Assembly (NCBI GenBank): GCA_951394045.1
Contig: OX595997.1
Coordinates: 1,798,001-1,862,000, forward strand
Origin: Nitzschia sp. DOCU1
Taxonomy: Eukaryota > Bacillariophyta > Bacillariophyceae > Bacillariales > Bacillariaceae
Length of the DNA: 64,000 bases
Direction of reading: 5' to 3'
The translations under genes and the position numbers were made by a program. How positions within the stretch are numbered: the first letter of the stretch is position 1; the number at the start of each line of letters is the position of its first letter. Positions 1 to 9,985 of the stretch are shown in pieces. The notes under the pieces are model-generated. The model was not told the DNA's origin. It saw nothing but the letters and a program-made list of their open reading frames with translations, and ran no database searches.

Positions 1-1173
1 ACCCTTTTAAGCAACCTTGTGGAGCGCATCGCCTGATCAGCGATTGTCGTTAGCACATGGTACCTGCGGTCTTGCTCGACAGAATGTGTGACTGAGCAAA
101 GTGATGTGCCGATTTCACCAATGCTGGAAAAATCCTCCAAAAAGATATCAAAAGGATCTTTCGTTACCGTACCCTCGTACCACGTTCGTCTCTGATCAAC
201 ATGGCTGCTGCTGTTGCTTTTCGTAATTACCTTGAGGCCACCCTTGGTTTTGATGGGACCCAGTCCACGGCTGTCACCGACCAAGGTTTTGATGACCCTG
301 AGGAGTTTCGCCAACTGACCGATGATGATGTTGATCGTTTGTGTGCTACCATTCGTCGTCCTGGGGGACAGGTTGGTGGCAACCCCAACCCTGGGGTCCT
401 CATTGGCCAGAACCATGCTTTGCGTTTGAAACAACTTGCCTATTATCTTCGTTATTTGTATGCTGTTGGTCGCCCTTGGAACGCTGCTGCTGCAACTCGT
501 AACGTTTTGAAAACCTTGTGGCAGTACAAGCTGCAGATTGATGAGGTGATTGCTGCCGGGAATCCCGACTTCCCCGAAAAGTTCACTACTTCCAAGAAAG
601 CGCGTGAAACTATCGAAAACATGGAAGCGTGGGTCCACTCGTCTTACGGCTTGGAGAGACTTCCGTTGGCTTACCTCGTTCGTACCGTTGCCAATGTTCC
701 GGATCCCGCAAATGACCCGCTTGGATATGGCCAGCCCTCATTCCACGAGGAGCTCATTCGTCGAGCATCTCACAACGGTGCTGTTTATACAGCCAACAAC
801 GAGAAACTGTGGCTCATGGTCCGCCATGTTACTCATGGCACCGAGGCGTGGTCTTTCGTGAAAGGCAATGCCTCGACCAAGAATGGTCGGGCCGCTTACC
901 ATGCCATCAAATCCCAGTATACTGGGGCAAGCCACGTTAATCAAGTGAAATTGGAAGCTGATCGTGTTATCGCTACAACGTTCTGGAATGGTAAAGCACG
1001 CAACTTTACCTGGCAGGGCTTCGTTGCTCGTTTAACTTCTGCCTTCACCGATTTAGCTGACCATGGTGAGGCTAGGAGTGAAAACTCCAAAGTTCGCACT
1101 CTCCTGGATGTTATCATCCATCGTATCGTGTGTTTGTGCTTGAATCGTCCGCCACTCCTTGCTAGATTTAATG
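1..1173 (+). mobile_element. Deleted Ty1/copia copy (5' part plus 61-bp tail)
   Basis: Bases 1-1110 match 1460-2569 of the full element downstream with offset 1459, covering the leader and the first ~300 codons of gag. The copy then jumps to a 61-bp stretch (1113-1173) that matches 7494-7554, just after pol in the full copy. The join lies at a short ATCA microhomology, so about 4.9 kb including pol is missing. The copy begins before the window. After 1173 the sequence is unrelated to what follows 7554, so both copies seem to end near here. Seen directly by comparing the two copies; the deletion mechanism is inferred. Confidence 0.85.
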
Positions 1174-1388
1174 GTTTATCAGACCCAAAGTCTCCATACA
1201 GCCTGGGAAGGCTACGACAATATCTGTTTCTCCATAAAGATGATGAGGAGATTCGGCGCAAAGAGGCAAAAAGGAAAGCCCATGGTCGTCGTTTCGTGTT
1301 TTGCATCCGACGCGGCAAAACTGGCGATCATGCTGCCATGCTCGCATACGGGCTGGTATGCGCGCGCCAACTAGGTGGACGCACCTAA
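201..1388 (+). pseudogene. Truncated copia gag fused to unrelated C-terminus
   Basis: The 395-codon frame opens at the same ATG as the full-length gag. Its first ~303 residues are the same as the Gag encoded from 1660. Past the deletion join at about 1111 the reading frame runs by chance through the element tail and 1174-1388, giving ~90 residues with no relation to Gag or Pol. The RGG-rich nucleic-acid-binding region and all enzymatic domains are absent. A protein could still be made because the frame is open, but it would be Gag-only at best. Treated as a broken copy. Confidence 0.75.
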
Positions 1389-1459
1389 ATATAAACCCTG
1401 CGTTCGGGGGTCAACGGCACGGGTATTTAAGAGAGAAAAATGTGCAATGCACGAAGTAT
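1174..1459. other. Spacer between the two copia copies
   Basis: This sequence separates the end of the deleted copy from the repeated leader of the full copy. It contains an AT-rich TATA-like stretch (AAATATAAA) near 1387 and TATTTAAGAG near 1423, so it may include the 5' control region or LTR of the full element. I found no match to it in the 3' flank of pol, so an LTR is not demonstrated. Confidence 0.4.
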
Positions 1460-1659
1460 ACCCTTTTAAGCAACCTTGTGGAGCGCATCGCCTGATCAGC
1501 GATTGTCGTTAGCACATGGTACCTGCGGTCTTGCTCGACAGAATGTGTGACTGAGCAAAGTGATGTGCCGATTTCACCAATGCTGGAAAAATCCTCCAAA
1601 AAGATATCAAAAGGATCTTTCGTTACCGTACCCTCGTACCACGTTCGTCTCTGATCAAC

Positions 1660-3150
1660 ATGGCTGCTGCTGTTGCTTTTCGTAATTACCTTGAGGCCAC
1701 CCTTGGTTTTGATGGGACCCAGTCCACGGCTGTCACCGACCAAGGTTTTGATGACCCTGAGGAGTTTCGCCAACTGACCGATGATGATGTTGATCGTTTG
1801 TGTGCTACCATTCGTCGTCCTGGGGGACAGGTTGGTGGCAACCCCAACCCTGGGGTCCTCATTGGCCAGAACCATGCTTTGCGTTTGAAACAACTTGCCT
1901 ATTATCTTCGTTATTTGTATGCTGTTGGTCGCCCTTGGAACGCTGCTGCTGCAACTCGTAACGTTTTGAAAACCTTGTGGCAGTACAAGCTGCAGATTGA
2001 TGAGGTGATTGCTGCCGGGAATCCCGACTTCCCCGAAAAGTTCACTACTTCCAAGAAAGCGCGTGAAACTATCGAAAACATGGAAGCGTGGGTCCACTCG
2101 TCTTACGGCTTGGAGAGACTTCCGTTGGCTTACCTCGTTCGTACCGTTGCCAATGTTCCGGATCCCGCAAATGACCCGCTTGGATATGGCCAGCCCTCAT
2201 TCCACGAGGAGCTCATTCGTCGAGCATCTCACAACGGTGCTGTTTATACAGCCAACAACGAGAAACTGTGGCTCATGGTCCGCCATGTTACTCATGGCAC
2301 CGAGGCGTGGTCTTTCGTGAAAGGCAATGCCTCGACCAAGAATGGTCGGGCCGCTTACCATGCCATCAAATCCCAGTATACTGGGGCAAGCCACGTTAAT
2401 CAAGTGAAATTGGAAGCTGATCGTGTTATCGCTACAACGTTCTGGAATGGTAAAGCACGCAACTTTACCTGGCAGGGCTTCGTTGCTCGTTTAACTTCTG
2501 CCTTCACCGATTTAGCTGACCATGGTGAGGCTAGGAGTGAAAACTCCAAAGTTCGCACTCTCCTGGATGCTATCACCGATCCGAAGCTCCAGGTCGCAAA
2601 AGGATTAATTGCTGGGGATGATCGTCGCTCCAACGACTATCAGCTTGCCGTTGATTTCTTGGGCGGGCAACTCGCTGCCAATGAATCGTCGGCTTCGCGT
2701 AACCCCTTGCCTCGTAATATTTCGTCCATGTCACAAAATGATAATTCAGGCCGTGGAGGTGGCCGAGGATACAATGCCTCAGGAAGAGGCGGAAGAGGGA
2801 GCAGGAATCAGGGGAGAGGCCGTGGCGTCGGTCGCGGTCGCGGAGGTCGTGGTCGTGGCGGCGGCGGTCGCTTCTCTGAGTCTGGACACCTGCTGAACAA
2901 CGGGTCGTACCCTCCAACTATCTGGGCTACTTTTACCAGGGAGGAACGAGACTATGTGAATGAACAGCGTGCCCGTAATCGTGAAAGAAATGTTTCCTCT
3001 ACCCAATCTTCCGGTGGAACTACTTTTACCTCGAATCAGAATGAAGCATCGACCACCCCAGCGACGAATAATAATAACAACAACAACATGGGGGACAATA
3101 TGACCAGGCGAAATAATAATGGAAATCGAAACAATGGTGGGAGCAACTGA
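1660..3150 (+). CDS. gag: Copia Gag-like protein, 496 aa
   Basis: This frame encodes the structural Gag that packages element RNA into cytoplasmic particles. The first ~310 residues are globular and are duplicated exactly at 201-1110. Residues ~363-405 form an RGG/RG-rich stretch (nt ~2750-2875) that probably binds RNA in place of a CCHC zinc knuckle, which I do not see. The C-terminus is Asn-rich. The ATG at 1660 follows a long leader and is conserved in both copies. The frame ends in TGA at 3148-3150, and the next codons in the same frame open directly into pol without any intervening stop. Family assignment rests on position and composition, because copia Gags are poorly conserved. Confidence 0.8.
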   Translation: MAAAVAFRNYLEATLGFDGTQSTAVTDQGFDDPEEFRQLTDDDVDRLCATIRRPGGQVGGNPNPGVLIGQNHALRLKQLAYYLRYLYAVGRPWNAAAATRNVLKTLWQYKLQIDEVIAAGNPDFPEKFTTSKKARETIENMEAWVHSSYGLERLPLAYLVRTVANVPDPANDPLGYGQPSFHEELIRRASHNGAVYTANNEKLWLMVRHVTHGTEAWSFVKGNASTKNGRAAYHAIKSQYTGASHVNQVKLEADRVIATTFWNGKARNFTWQGFVARLTSAFTDLADHGEARSENSKVRTLLDAITDPKLQVAKGLIAGDDRRSNDYQLAVDFLGGQLAANESSASRNPLPRNISSMSQNDNSGRGGGRGYNASGRGGRGSRNQGRGRGVGRGRGGRGRGGGGRFSESGHLLNNGSYPPTIWATFTREERDYVNEQRARNRERNVSSTQSSGGTTFTSNQNEASTTPATNNNNNNNMGDNMTRRNNNGNRNNGGSN

Positions 3151-3154
3151 CTAG
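3148..3154 (+). promoter_or_regulatory. UGA-CUA-G stop-codon readthrough context between gag and pol
   Basis: The gag stop is TGA followed by CTA and G, the best-known efficient readthrough context in eukaryotes and some viruses. Frame arithmetic shows pol continues in the same frame (1660 and 3172 differ by a multiple of three). The first Met in the pol frame lies after the protease catalytic Asp, so independent initiation would remove the protease. Readthrough is inferred and not demonstrated. Confidence 0.65.
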
Positions 3155-6100
3155 GAAGAAGAGCTGCATCCTTGCACCGTATTGCATCGTCGTCGTCTGG
3201 AGCTGTGGTTCAGGTGTGGAGATGTGAGCTCGATTCTCATGCGGATACTTGCGCTTTCTCTGAGAGCGGATGTTATGTGTTATATGTATACCAATATGAT
3301 ATTGAAGTGAATGGGTTTCATGCTTCGATGGGCCCAATTTCAAAAGTTCGCGAGTGTTTGGTCGCTGTTGCGTATGACTGCCCTCTCACCTATCAAACTT
3401 TTATTTTGTTGTTTGACCATGTTTTGGTCGTTCCGGGTATGGGTTGCCATCTACTATGCCCGGATCAATTGCGAGAAAACCAGCTGATTGTTAACGATGT
3501 TCCGTTGTTGAGGATTCCGTCGGCTCAGCGAAAGTCAACGGACCATTGTATCATTGAGGGGACTGCTGACCTGCGGATCCCCCTGCAGTATGACAAACCC
3601 TTTTCCTTCTTTCCGTGCAGAAAGCCCTCAAGAGAAGAGGCCACCAATCCGGTGAACAATATTCATGTTCGAATGACGAGTGAATTAGAATGGAAACCGT
3701 CCGATCCTCATTGCAACAATGCAGAGGAACACCTGCGACAAACGGTCGGCGGTAACAATTTTCACAATCTCGACTCTGTCGTGGCGAAGCGTCTTGTGTC
3801 AGCTTTCAATGTTGCGTCAATGATACAAAATCAGGCCCTTTCGGCATTCCTAGGGAACAAAGTTTCGGCTACTTTATCGGGAGTAAAGACCACTGCAAAA
3901 ACTACGTTGGTTAAAGCAGATGCCCTGGCGCGTCGTTGGAGAATCTCAATTGAATCTGCGCAACGAACGCTTAACAAAACGACTCAACGTGCCGTCAGAG
4001 ACTGGAGCAAGGTCTCAGGGGACCGTTTATTTCGGCCCTCCCATTATCAGCTCCGGTATCCAAGGTTGAAATGTGCTATGTATACCGACACGAAGTTTGG
4101 TCCCTGCACATCGCTTGAGGGGACTACTTGCCTCCAAGTTTATGCTACGACATTTCAATGGTGCCGAGCTTTCCCGTTGCGACAAGAAAAAGATGCTCAT
4201 ACATCGCTGGATAAATTATTTCGTGCATTCGGATTTCCTGAAGCGATTATTCCGGATTCGGCTACTACGTTAACGCAAGGAGAATTCTTGAGGCGCTGTC
4301 AAAAGGCGCAGGTTCCTATTTATCCGGTGGAGCCTTACATGCATAACCAAGCAAGAGCAGAGGACACAATACGGGAAGTTACCCGATTGTATGAAAGGAC
4401 GATGACCTCACGTAACGTACCAGCTGTCTTGTGGGACAGATGCTTTATGACTTGCTGCGAACAACGATCTCACACTGTTTTAAATCACCCCGAGCAAGAA
4501 GGTGAATGCGCCACTACGATTATTACAGGTAATACTGCAGATATTTCACATCTCGTGGACTTTGCGTTCTACGATTGGTGTTGGTCTCGGTCGCCGGCAG
4601 AATCAACCCAACCGAAAAAGCAGCTCACTCGCTGGCTTGGTCCAAGTTTTGAAGTTGGAGACGAGCTCTGCTTCGCCGTGCTGACCTCAAAGGGGACAAT
4701 TTTGCACCGTACCTCAGTCATTCCGCTGTTGCCCGAGGAGCATCGCTCCGAGGACATTAAGCAAACGAAAAAGGAGTTCACTGAAAAGTTAAAGGTGTCG
4801 CTTGGTAATCGAATAAAAGGGATTTCTGTCGAGCCGGAAGAAGATGACGATCGGTTTATCCATATCGAGGCAACCGTTCCGGAATATGAGAGGTACGACG
4901 ACGATGAAGAAGAAAGGGAGCGGAAATTCCAACAATGGGAACCCCCTCCAGTTGATGAAGAAGAGGACCAGCTCGCATTTGACAAATATGTGTCATCAAA
5001 AGTTCGTATGGCCTCGGGTGACGGTAATTCGTTTTTCACAGGTATCGTAAAGGGCCGGAAGCGTGGCCCTGATGGGAAATTCATTGGTTTCTACCATGAC
5101 AATCCTATCCTTGACACGAGCATCTACGAAGTTGAATTTGATGATGGTCATGTTGAAGCGTACAATGCTAACCAGATCGCGGAAGCAATTTATGCCACAG
5201 TTGATGATGAAGGCTACACCGTCATGCATTTGAAAGAGTTCGTCGACCACAAGCGTGATGGGAGTGCCTTGTCGAAAGATGATGCTTGGATTGAGCGTCA
5301 TGGCCAGAGAATACCCAAGAGAACAACAAAAGGATGGAAAGTTTGTGCCGAAATGGTCGATGGATCAACTGAATGGCTCTCGCTGAAGGATGCAAAAGAG
5401 GGCTATCCGGTGCAACTGGCGGAGTATGCTGTCGCAAATAAACTTGTTGAAGAACCGGTGTTTGTCTGGTGGGTTCCCTATACTCTCCGAAAACATGACC
5501 GGATTTTGAAAGCAGTTAAACGTCGCGCGATTCGTCGCAAAAATGAGAAATTTGGAATTGAAGTCCCGGGGCCCATGGATGTGGCCCGGGCACGAGCTAT
5601 TGATGCTGAAACTGGTACTGACCTATGGGAGAAGGCGATGGCCAAGGAAGTTAAAACTGTGCTGCCTGCCTTAAAAGTTCTTGAAGACAATGAACAACCA
5701 CCAGTAGGGTCGCAGCAGATCGACCTGATGATTATTTTTGATGTTAAAATGGATCTGACAAGAAAGGCCCGGATCTGCGCAAGAGGCGATCAAACCGAGG
5801 CGCCATCATCAATTACATATGCGTCGGTTGTGACGCGGGAAAGTATCCGGATTGCATTCCTCATTGCCGCTTTGAATGGTCTTAACATCTTGTCTGCCGA
5901 TATCGCAGGAGCTTACTTGCATGCGCCTTGCGCAGAAAAGGTTCACACAATCCTAGGTCCGGAGTTCGGCTCTCTCCAGGGTCGGACAGCTGTGATCATT
6001 AAGGCACTCTATGGATTATCGTCCGCAGGGTTTTCATGGAGGTCTCATTGTGCAAAGGTTTTGAGGGAAGAATTGCAATTTATTCCATGCCGTGCTGATA

Positions 6101-7233
6101 TGGATGTTTGGCGTCGTGAGGCGTTACACCCGAACGGCGAAAAATATTATGAGTATTTACTTGTGTATACTGACGACTTGCTGTGTGTCTCTCACGATCC
6201 AAAGTCAATCCTGAACGATCTTAATGATCGGTTCCTATTGAAAGCAGAGTCAGTGGGAGAGCCAACATCCTATCTAGGAGCCTCAATCTCCAAATATTGG
6301 ATTGACGGTGATGCTAATTTTAAATGGGCTATCGGTTCAGAGGAATACGTGAAAGAAGCAATCCGTGTGATCCAATTACGGATCGATGGGACCCTGAAGA
6401 ATAAGGTCAGCTCTGTACTACCGAATGGCTACAGACCAGAGCTGGATTCGTCGCCACTACTGAATGACGACGGTGTATCATTTTACATGCAATGTATTGG
6501 AATTTTGCGTTGGATTGTTGAGTTGGGGAGAATTGACATCTGCGGAGAGGTCTCGATGCTGTCAGCGTATAATGCGTGCCCGAGGAAAGGGCATCTGGAT
6601 GCGGTGCTACACATTTTTGCATATTTGAAGTCCCATGATCGATCAAAACTTGTCATGGATGACGCCTACATGGAGTGGGAAGAGTTACCCAAATGCAATT
6701 GGTCTGAATTCTATCCGTGGGCTAAAGATGAATGGCCGCCGGACGCACCAAAACCATTAGGAAAACCAGTGGTAATTACTATGTTCGTTGATGCTTCGCA
6801 TGCTGCTAACCTTGTTACTCGACAGTCGCGCACAGGTGTGTTGATTTTCTTGAACAGAGCGCCAATTGTTTGGTACTCAAAGAAACAGAACAGTGTTGAA
6901 ACAAGTTCGTTTGGCTCCGAGTTCATGGCTTTAAAAACCGGAGTTGAGTTGTTGGAAGCGTTGCGCTACAAGCTGAGAATGATGGGCATCCCTATCGAGG
7001 GCTATGCCTATGTTAGAGTTGACAACATGTCCGTCGTGAAGAATACAAGCGTTCCCGAATCGATGCTGAAGAAGAAGTCGAATTCTATCGCGTATCACTA
7101 CGTTCGTTCAAAGGCTGCGGCCGATATCATTCGTATTGGGTATGAGTCTACACAATCGAACCTGGCTGATATGCTGACCAAGATTCAAACTGGACCAGAG
7201 AGAAAGAGATTATGTTCGAAGGTTATGTTTTAG
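3151..7233 (+). CDS. pol: Copia Pol polyprotein (PR-IN-RT-RH), made by readthrough
   Basis: The frame is open from 3151 to the stop at 7231-7233, about 1360 residues. Protease: DSHADTC with the Asp at 3232. Integrase core: Asp at 4087 (YTDTKFG), Asp at 4255 (PDSATT) and Glu at 4360 (RAEDT), spaced D-55-D-34-E. A charged linker follows. Reverse transcriptase: ADIAGAYLHAP near 5900 and YTDD at 6166-6177, corresponding to the catalytic YVDD. RNase H: FVDASHAAN near 6785, then NSVETSSFGSEF and a C-terminal NLADMLTK. No frameshift or internal stop was noticed, so the element may be active or recently so. There is no ATG at the start, so expression probably needs readthrough of the gag UGA. Confidence 0.85.
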   Translation, partial: LGRRAASLHRIASSSSGAVVQVWRCELDSHADTCAFSESGCYVLYVYQYDIEVNGFHASMGPISKVRECLVAVAYDCPLTYQTFILLFDHVLVVPGMGCHLLCPDQLRENQLIVNDVPLLRIPSAQRKSTDHCIIEGTADLRIPLQYDKPFSFFPCRKPSREEATNPVNNIHVRMTSELEWKPSDPHCNNAEEHLRQTVGGNNFHNLDSVVAKRLVSAFNVASMIQNQALSAFLGNKVSATLSGVKTTAKTTLVKADALARRWRISIESAQRTLNKTTQRAVRDWSKVSGDRLFRPSHYQLRYPRLKCAMYTDTKFGPCTSLEGTTCLQVYATTFQWCRAFPLRQEKDAHTSLDKLFRAFGFPEAIIPDSATTLTQGEFLRRCQKAQVPIYPVEPYMHNQARAEDTIREVTRLYERTMTSRNVPAVLWDRCFMTCCEQRSHTVLNHPEQEGECATTIITGNTADISHLVDFAFYDWCWSRSPAESTQPKKQLTRWLGPSFEVGDELCFAVLTSKGTILHRTSVIPLLPEEHRSEDIKQTKKEFTEKLKVSLGNRIKGISVEPEEDDDRFIHIEATVPEYERYDDDEEERERKFQQWEPPPVDEEEDQLAFDKYVSSKVRMASGDGNSFFTGIVKGRKRGPDGKFIGFYHDNPILDTSIYEVEFDDGHVEAYNANQIAEAIYATVDDEGYTVMHLKEFVDHKRDGSALSKDDAWIERHGQRIPKRTTKGWKVCAEMVDGSTEWLSLKDAKEGYPVQLAEYAVANKLVEEPVFVWWVPYTLRKHDRILKAVKRRAIRRKNEKFGIEVPGPMDVARARAIDAETGTDLWEKAMAKEVKTVLPALKVLEDNEQPPVGSQQIDLMIIFDVKMDLTRKARICARGDQTEAPSSITYASVVTRESIRIAFLIAALNGLNILSADIAGAYLHAPCAEKVHTILGPEFGSLQGRTAVIIKALYGLSSAGFSWRSHCAKVLREELQFIPCRADMDVWRREALHPNGEKYYEYLLVYTDDLLCVSHDPKSILNDLNDRFLLKAESVGEPTSYLGASISKYWIDGDANFKWAIGSEEYVKEAIRVIQLRIDGTLKNKVSSVLPNGYRPELDSSPLLNDDGVSFYMQCIGILRWIVELGRIDICGEVSMLSAYNACPRKGHLDAVLHIFAYLKSHDRSKLVMDDAYMEWEELPKCNWSEFYPWAKDEWPPDAPKPLGKPVVITMFVDASHAANLVTRQSRTGVLIFLNRAPIVWYSKKQNSVETSSFGSEFMALKTGVELLEALRYKLRMMGIPIEGYAYVRVDNMSVVKNTSVPESMLKKKSNSIAYHYVRSKAAADIIRIGYESTQSNLADMLTKIQTGPERKRLCSKVMF

Positions 7234-7554
7234 GTTGATGTCGAAGATGCGTTTGGCTCCGCAGGGTGGCAGTGACCTTTTGCGAGGGATCTGTTGGAGT
7301 TAGACGTCCACCCAAAGAGGTGGTAACCCTTAGGCAAGAGATGACAATGCCATCGGATCATATAGTATCCGAGTAGCATTGAGGGGACCGTTAATTCCCC
7401 GTGATAGTCGCCAAGATTAGGGACTCAGGCGGGACTGGAAATGCCCGCGATATAAAGTAAGGTCACAATTTTTTTTCATCCAATGTTTGAATCATCATCC
7501 ATCGTATCGTGTGTTTGTGCTTGAATCGTCCGCCACTCCTTGCTAGATTTAATG

Positions 7555-8437
7555 TGGATGGACGGCCCAATCCCAACCGAATTTGATGCCGACGCCACCA
7601 CAATCCATCGCTATCGATCCTGCATTTCGTTTACTGACTGTGGTCCCACAATACGTGCGTGGCGAAACTCATTCCTTCGGTTTCTTCTCATTCCAATGAA
7701 GTTGTGCATGCGACTGTACCTTGCGAATTAATAAGACCTGGAGTGAAATGCCAAAAACAACCGGTAATTCGTATCTTTAGACTGATATGTGTGATAAAAC
7801 TTAAGTTCGCTGCTGGAACCATGGGTCCCATTCCAGCGAAAGGTTGAATTGTCGCCACGTTCTGGCAAACAAGATACCTTTCATGCCAGACGTCATTGAA
7901 GGACGAAACCCTGCAGTAGCCGCCACCACCACCGACGGTGTTATCCCCTTTCGCGGCAACAAGAAGCATGCTTCCAAGACCAGCTACGCCCCTTGGGCAC
8001 TATGTTATCTTTCCCGGTATCATAGCAGCACCAAGAATTTGGCGTATCCGGTATGATACTGGTATCGATGCCAACCCCCGCCCATTCACATTCTACTTCT
8101 CGTGCAATATTGCCCTTGGTTCAAATACATGAAAGAGAATAAAAAGAGAACCTTCTGGTGGATGTCCATACTTTCCGGTTTCTGTGAATTCATCTTGGCG
8201 GGAAAAGATCACCAGGCAGGAGGTTCGGAAACTACCGGTAGAAATGCTCCCCAACGACATCAATGATACACCGAGTGCTTGTTGCGGGTGTCTGAAAACG
8301 TACACTGCTTGGTGCCGACTTCGTCTCACAATAAAAAAGCTCCAGCTTTCTTTCCTCGTCGTCTCAGCTCCACTCTTTCCATCCTCCCACAAAGCAAGCT
8401 CCTGCATTCGTCTTGTTTGTCATCTCACCACAAGAAC
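7555..8437. other. Intergenic, no gene seen
   Basis: I see only short frames without coding character between the copia element and the next gene. It contains a CTACCGGTAG palindrome at 8232-8241, about 200 bp before the next start codon. Confidence 0.5.
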
Positions 8438-9040
8438 ATGATGACACCCCCACCACCTACATCCGAGGACGAAGAAGAACAATCTCTGAAAGTAGAAACC
8501 ACCTCCTCTTCCCGAGATGATGCTACGGCCGGCGCCGAGGACTCCTCTCAGAGCGATGAAGGAGTGAGTGGGTTCGAGCTTCAAGCGCAGGCTGTCGTCT
8601 CACGTCCTTTTCCAGTGGTTGCCAACGATGACACGACCACGTCGTCAAGTGCAACAGCACCCCCAGTTCCCATCAGGAGGAAACGGGGGCGGGGTATCGA
8701 TCTTTTGGTAGACCTCAACATGAATCAAGCCAACTCCTTTGTTCTTGCTGGAAGCCGACGCAAGACCACCGCGGCCCACTCATGCGCCGAAGCAACGGCG
8801 AAGAATTCTAATGGGAGCTTCTGCGCTTTTGGTCGCCACACAATGCAGGCGCGAGGAGGCGACAAGCATTCCGGTCCCATCAACACTTGTACCTCTGCTT
8901 GGAGTACATCTATCCAATCGGGGGGTAGTGCTGCTTCTTGTAGAGAAGGAACAAGGAAACTCCTCGTCGGAATTCTCGACGAGGCTCTTGCGATCGTCGA
9001 TGATTACCTGGAAGGCGAGGATTCTGACCTTGCAATGTAA
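8438..9040 (+). CDS. Small Ser/Glu-rich protein with C-terminal ILDxAL helix, 200 aa
   Basis: I chose the ATG at 8438; the frame is open further upstream, but only with a non-ATG start. The N-terminal third is Pro, Ser and Glu rich and looks disordered. A basic patch (RRKRGRG) may be a nuclear localisation signal. The last ~27 residues (KLLVGILDEALAIVDDYL, then an acidic end) form a likely amphipathic helix that recurs at the C-terminus of the next two genes. No known domain is recognised. The shared C-terminus suggests three members of one local family whose remaining sequence has diverged. Real gene likely; function unknown. Confidence 0.6.
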   Translation: MMTPPPPTSEDEEEQSLKVETTSSSRDDATAGAEDSSQSDEGVSGFELQAQAVVSRPFPVVANDDTTTSSSATAPPVPIRRKRGRGIDLLVDLNMNQANSFVLAGSRRKTTAAHSCAEATAKNSNGSFCAFGRHTMQARGGDKHSGPINTCTSAWSTSIQSGGSAASCREGTRKLLVGILDEALAIVDDYLEGEDSDLAM

Positions 9041-9985
9041 AAACACCCCGGGAGCCCGATTTTACCTCTGATCAAGAATGATGCGCTCGTTTTGCACTGA
9101 TTACTACTATCGATGCTTTGCCGCCTCCATTTTTACTCTATCCCGGCGGATTGACTACCGGTAGTAGCACCTCCAATTAATAAACCAAGTAGCCCATAAA
9201 GAACAGCTATCATCATCTACGAAATATCACATATTAGCCAAACGATTGTCTAAATTCGTGCCAGATGATGAATCAATCAGTCCATTTTTGCAGAATTGCC
9301 GACAGCGCCCGGCGCGGAAGCATCGCGCAGCTGGCGTACAGACGAAATATGCCACCATCAAAGAATTCATTCAGAAATGTTCTTCCCTTCGTTTCTCTTT
9401 TTCTCAATGGATCTGCTATTTTGTTATGCGGTCATAACAGCTGTCACTACCGGTAGTCTCCGCTTCAAAGACGCTGTCTATACGAACATATTCCCTGCTA
9501 AGTGAGGCATATATCCACATAATTTGATTTCCTGCCGAGGAACACCAACGAATAAAAACGAAAACGTGGCCAGACATTAATTCCAAGGCAAAACACACAA
9601 ACTTTACCTCCTTTCTTCTTAGATCCCAGCCCTCGTCATCTGCAAATCCAAACGCGAAACTTCATCTTGTATGCAACTTTCCATTTTGGCACGAACCAAT
9701 CTCGGCAGATGGTGGTAGTTCGAAAGCTAGCAGCAACGTGGGATTGTGCTTTCGATGAATTAAGGGGAGTGAACAAGAAGACGCGGCGGCATTGGTTCCC
9801 TCTTTGGCCCGTGCACGAACGAACGCTTTCTGCTCGCTGTCGATTTCAGTGATCGTGAATCCCACCATCCTTGCCACTATTCCACAAGCCACCGACAAGC
9901 TCAGATACGTGAGAGGATTGTTGTTAGGCAATGCCACCGGATTCCCAATCATTTATTCGGGTAATTCCTCATTTTAGAAGGCGTC
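9041..9985. other. Intergenic with two perfect ACTACCGGTAGT palindromes
   Basis: No convincing coding frame is present. Two exact 12-bp palindromes ACTACCGGTAGT lie at 9154-9165 and 9446-9457, between two members of the local small-gene family. Confidence 0.5.

Larger units (their letters stand above)
1460..7554 (+). mobile_element. Ty1/copia-type retrotransposon, coding region intact, LTRs unresolved
   Basis: Two consecutive frames encode Gag, then protease, integrase, reverse transcriptase and RNase H in that order, which defines the Ty1/copia class; the protease and integrase motifs resemble diatom CoDi elements. The 3' boundary is set by the 61-bp segment shared with the deleted copy (7494-7554). 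The 5' boundary is at or before 1460. I could not find a long direct repeat flanking the coding region. TGTTGGAGTTAG at 7290 looks like a copia LTR start, but no matching 5' copy is seen. The left LTR may be absent, divergent or outside the repeated part. Confidence 0.85.

Noticed and set aside
7234..7554. Possible 3' LTR of the copia element starting TGTTGGAG at 7290
   Set aside because: No matching sequence was found 5' of gag, so I do not annotate it as an LTR.
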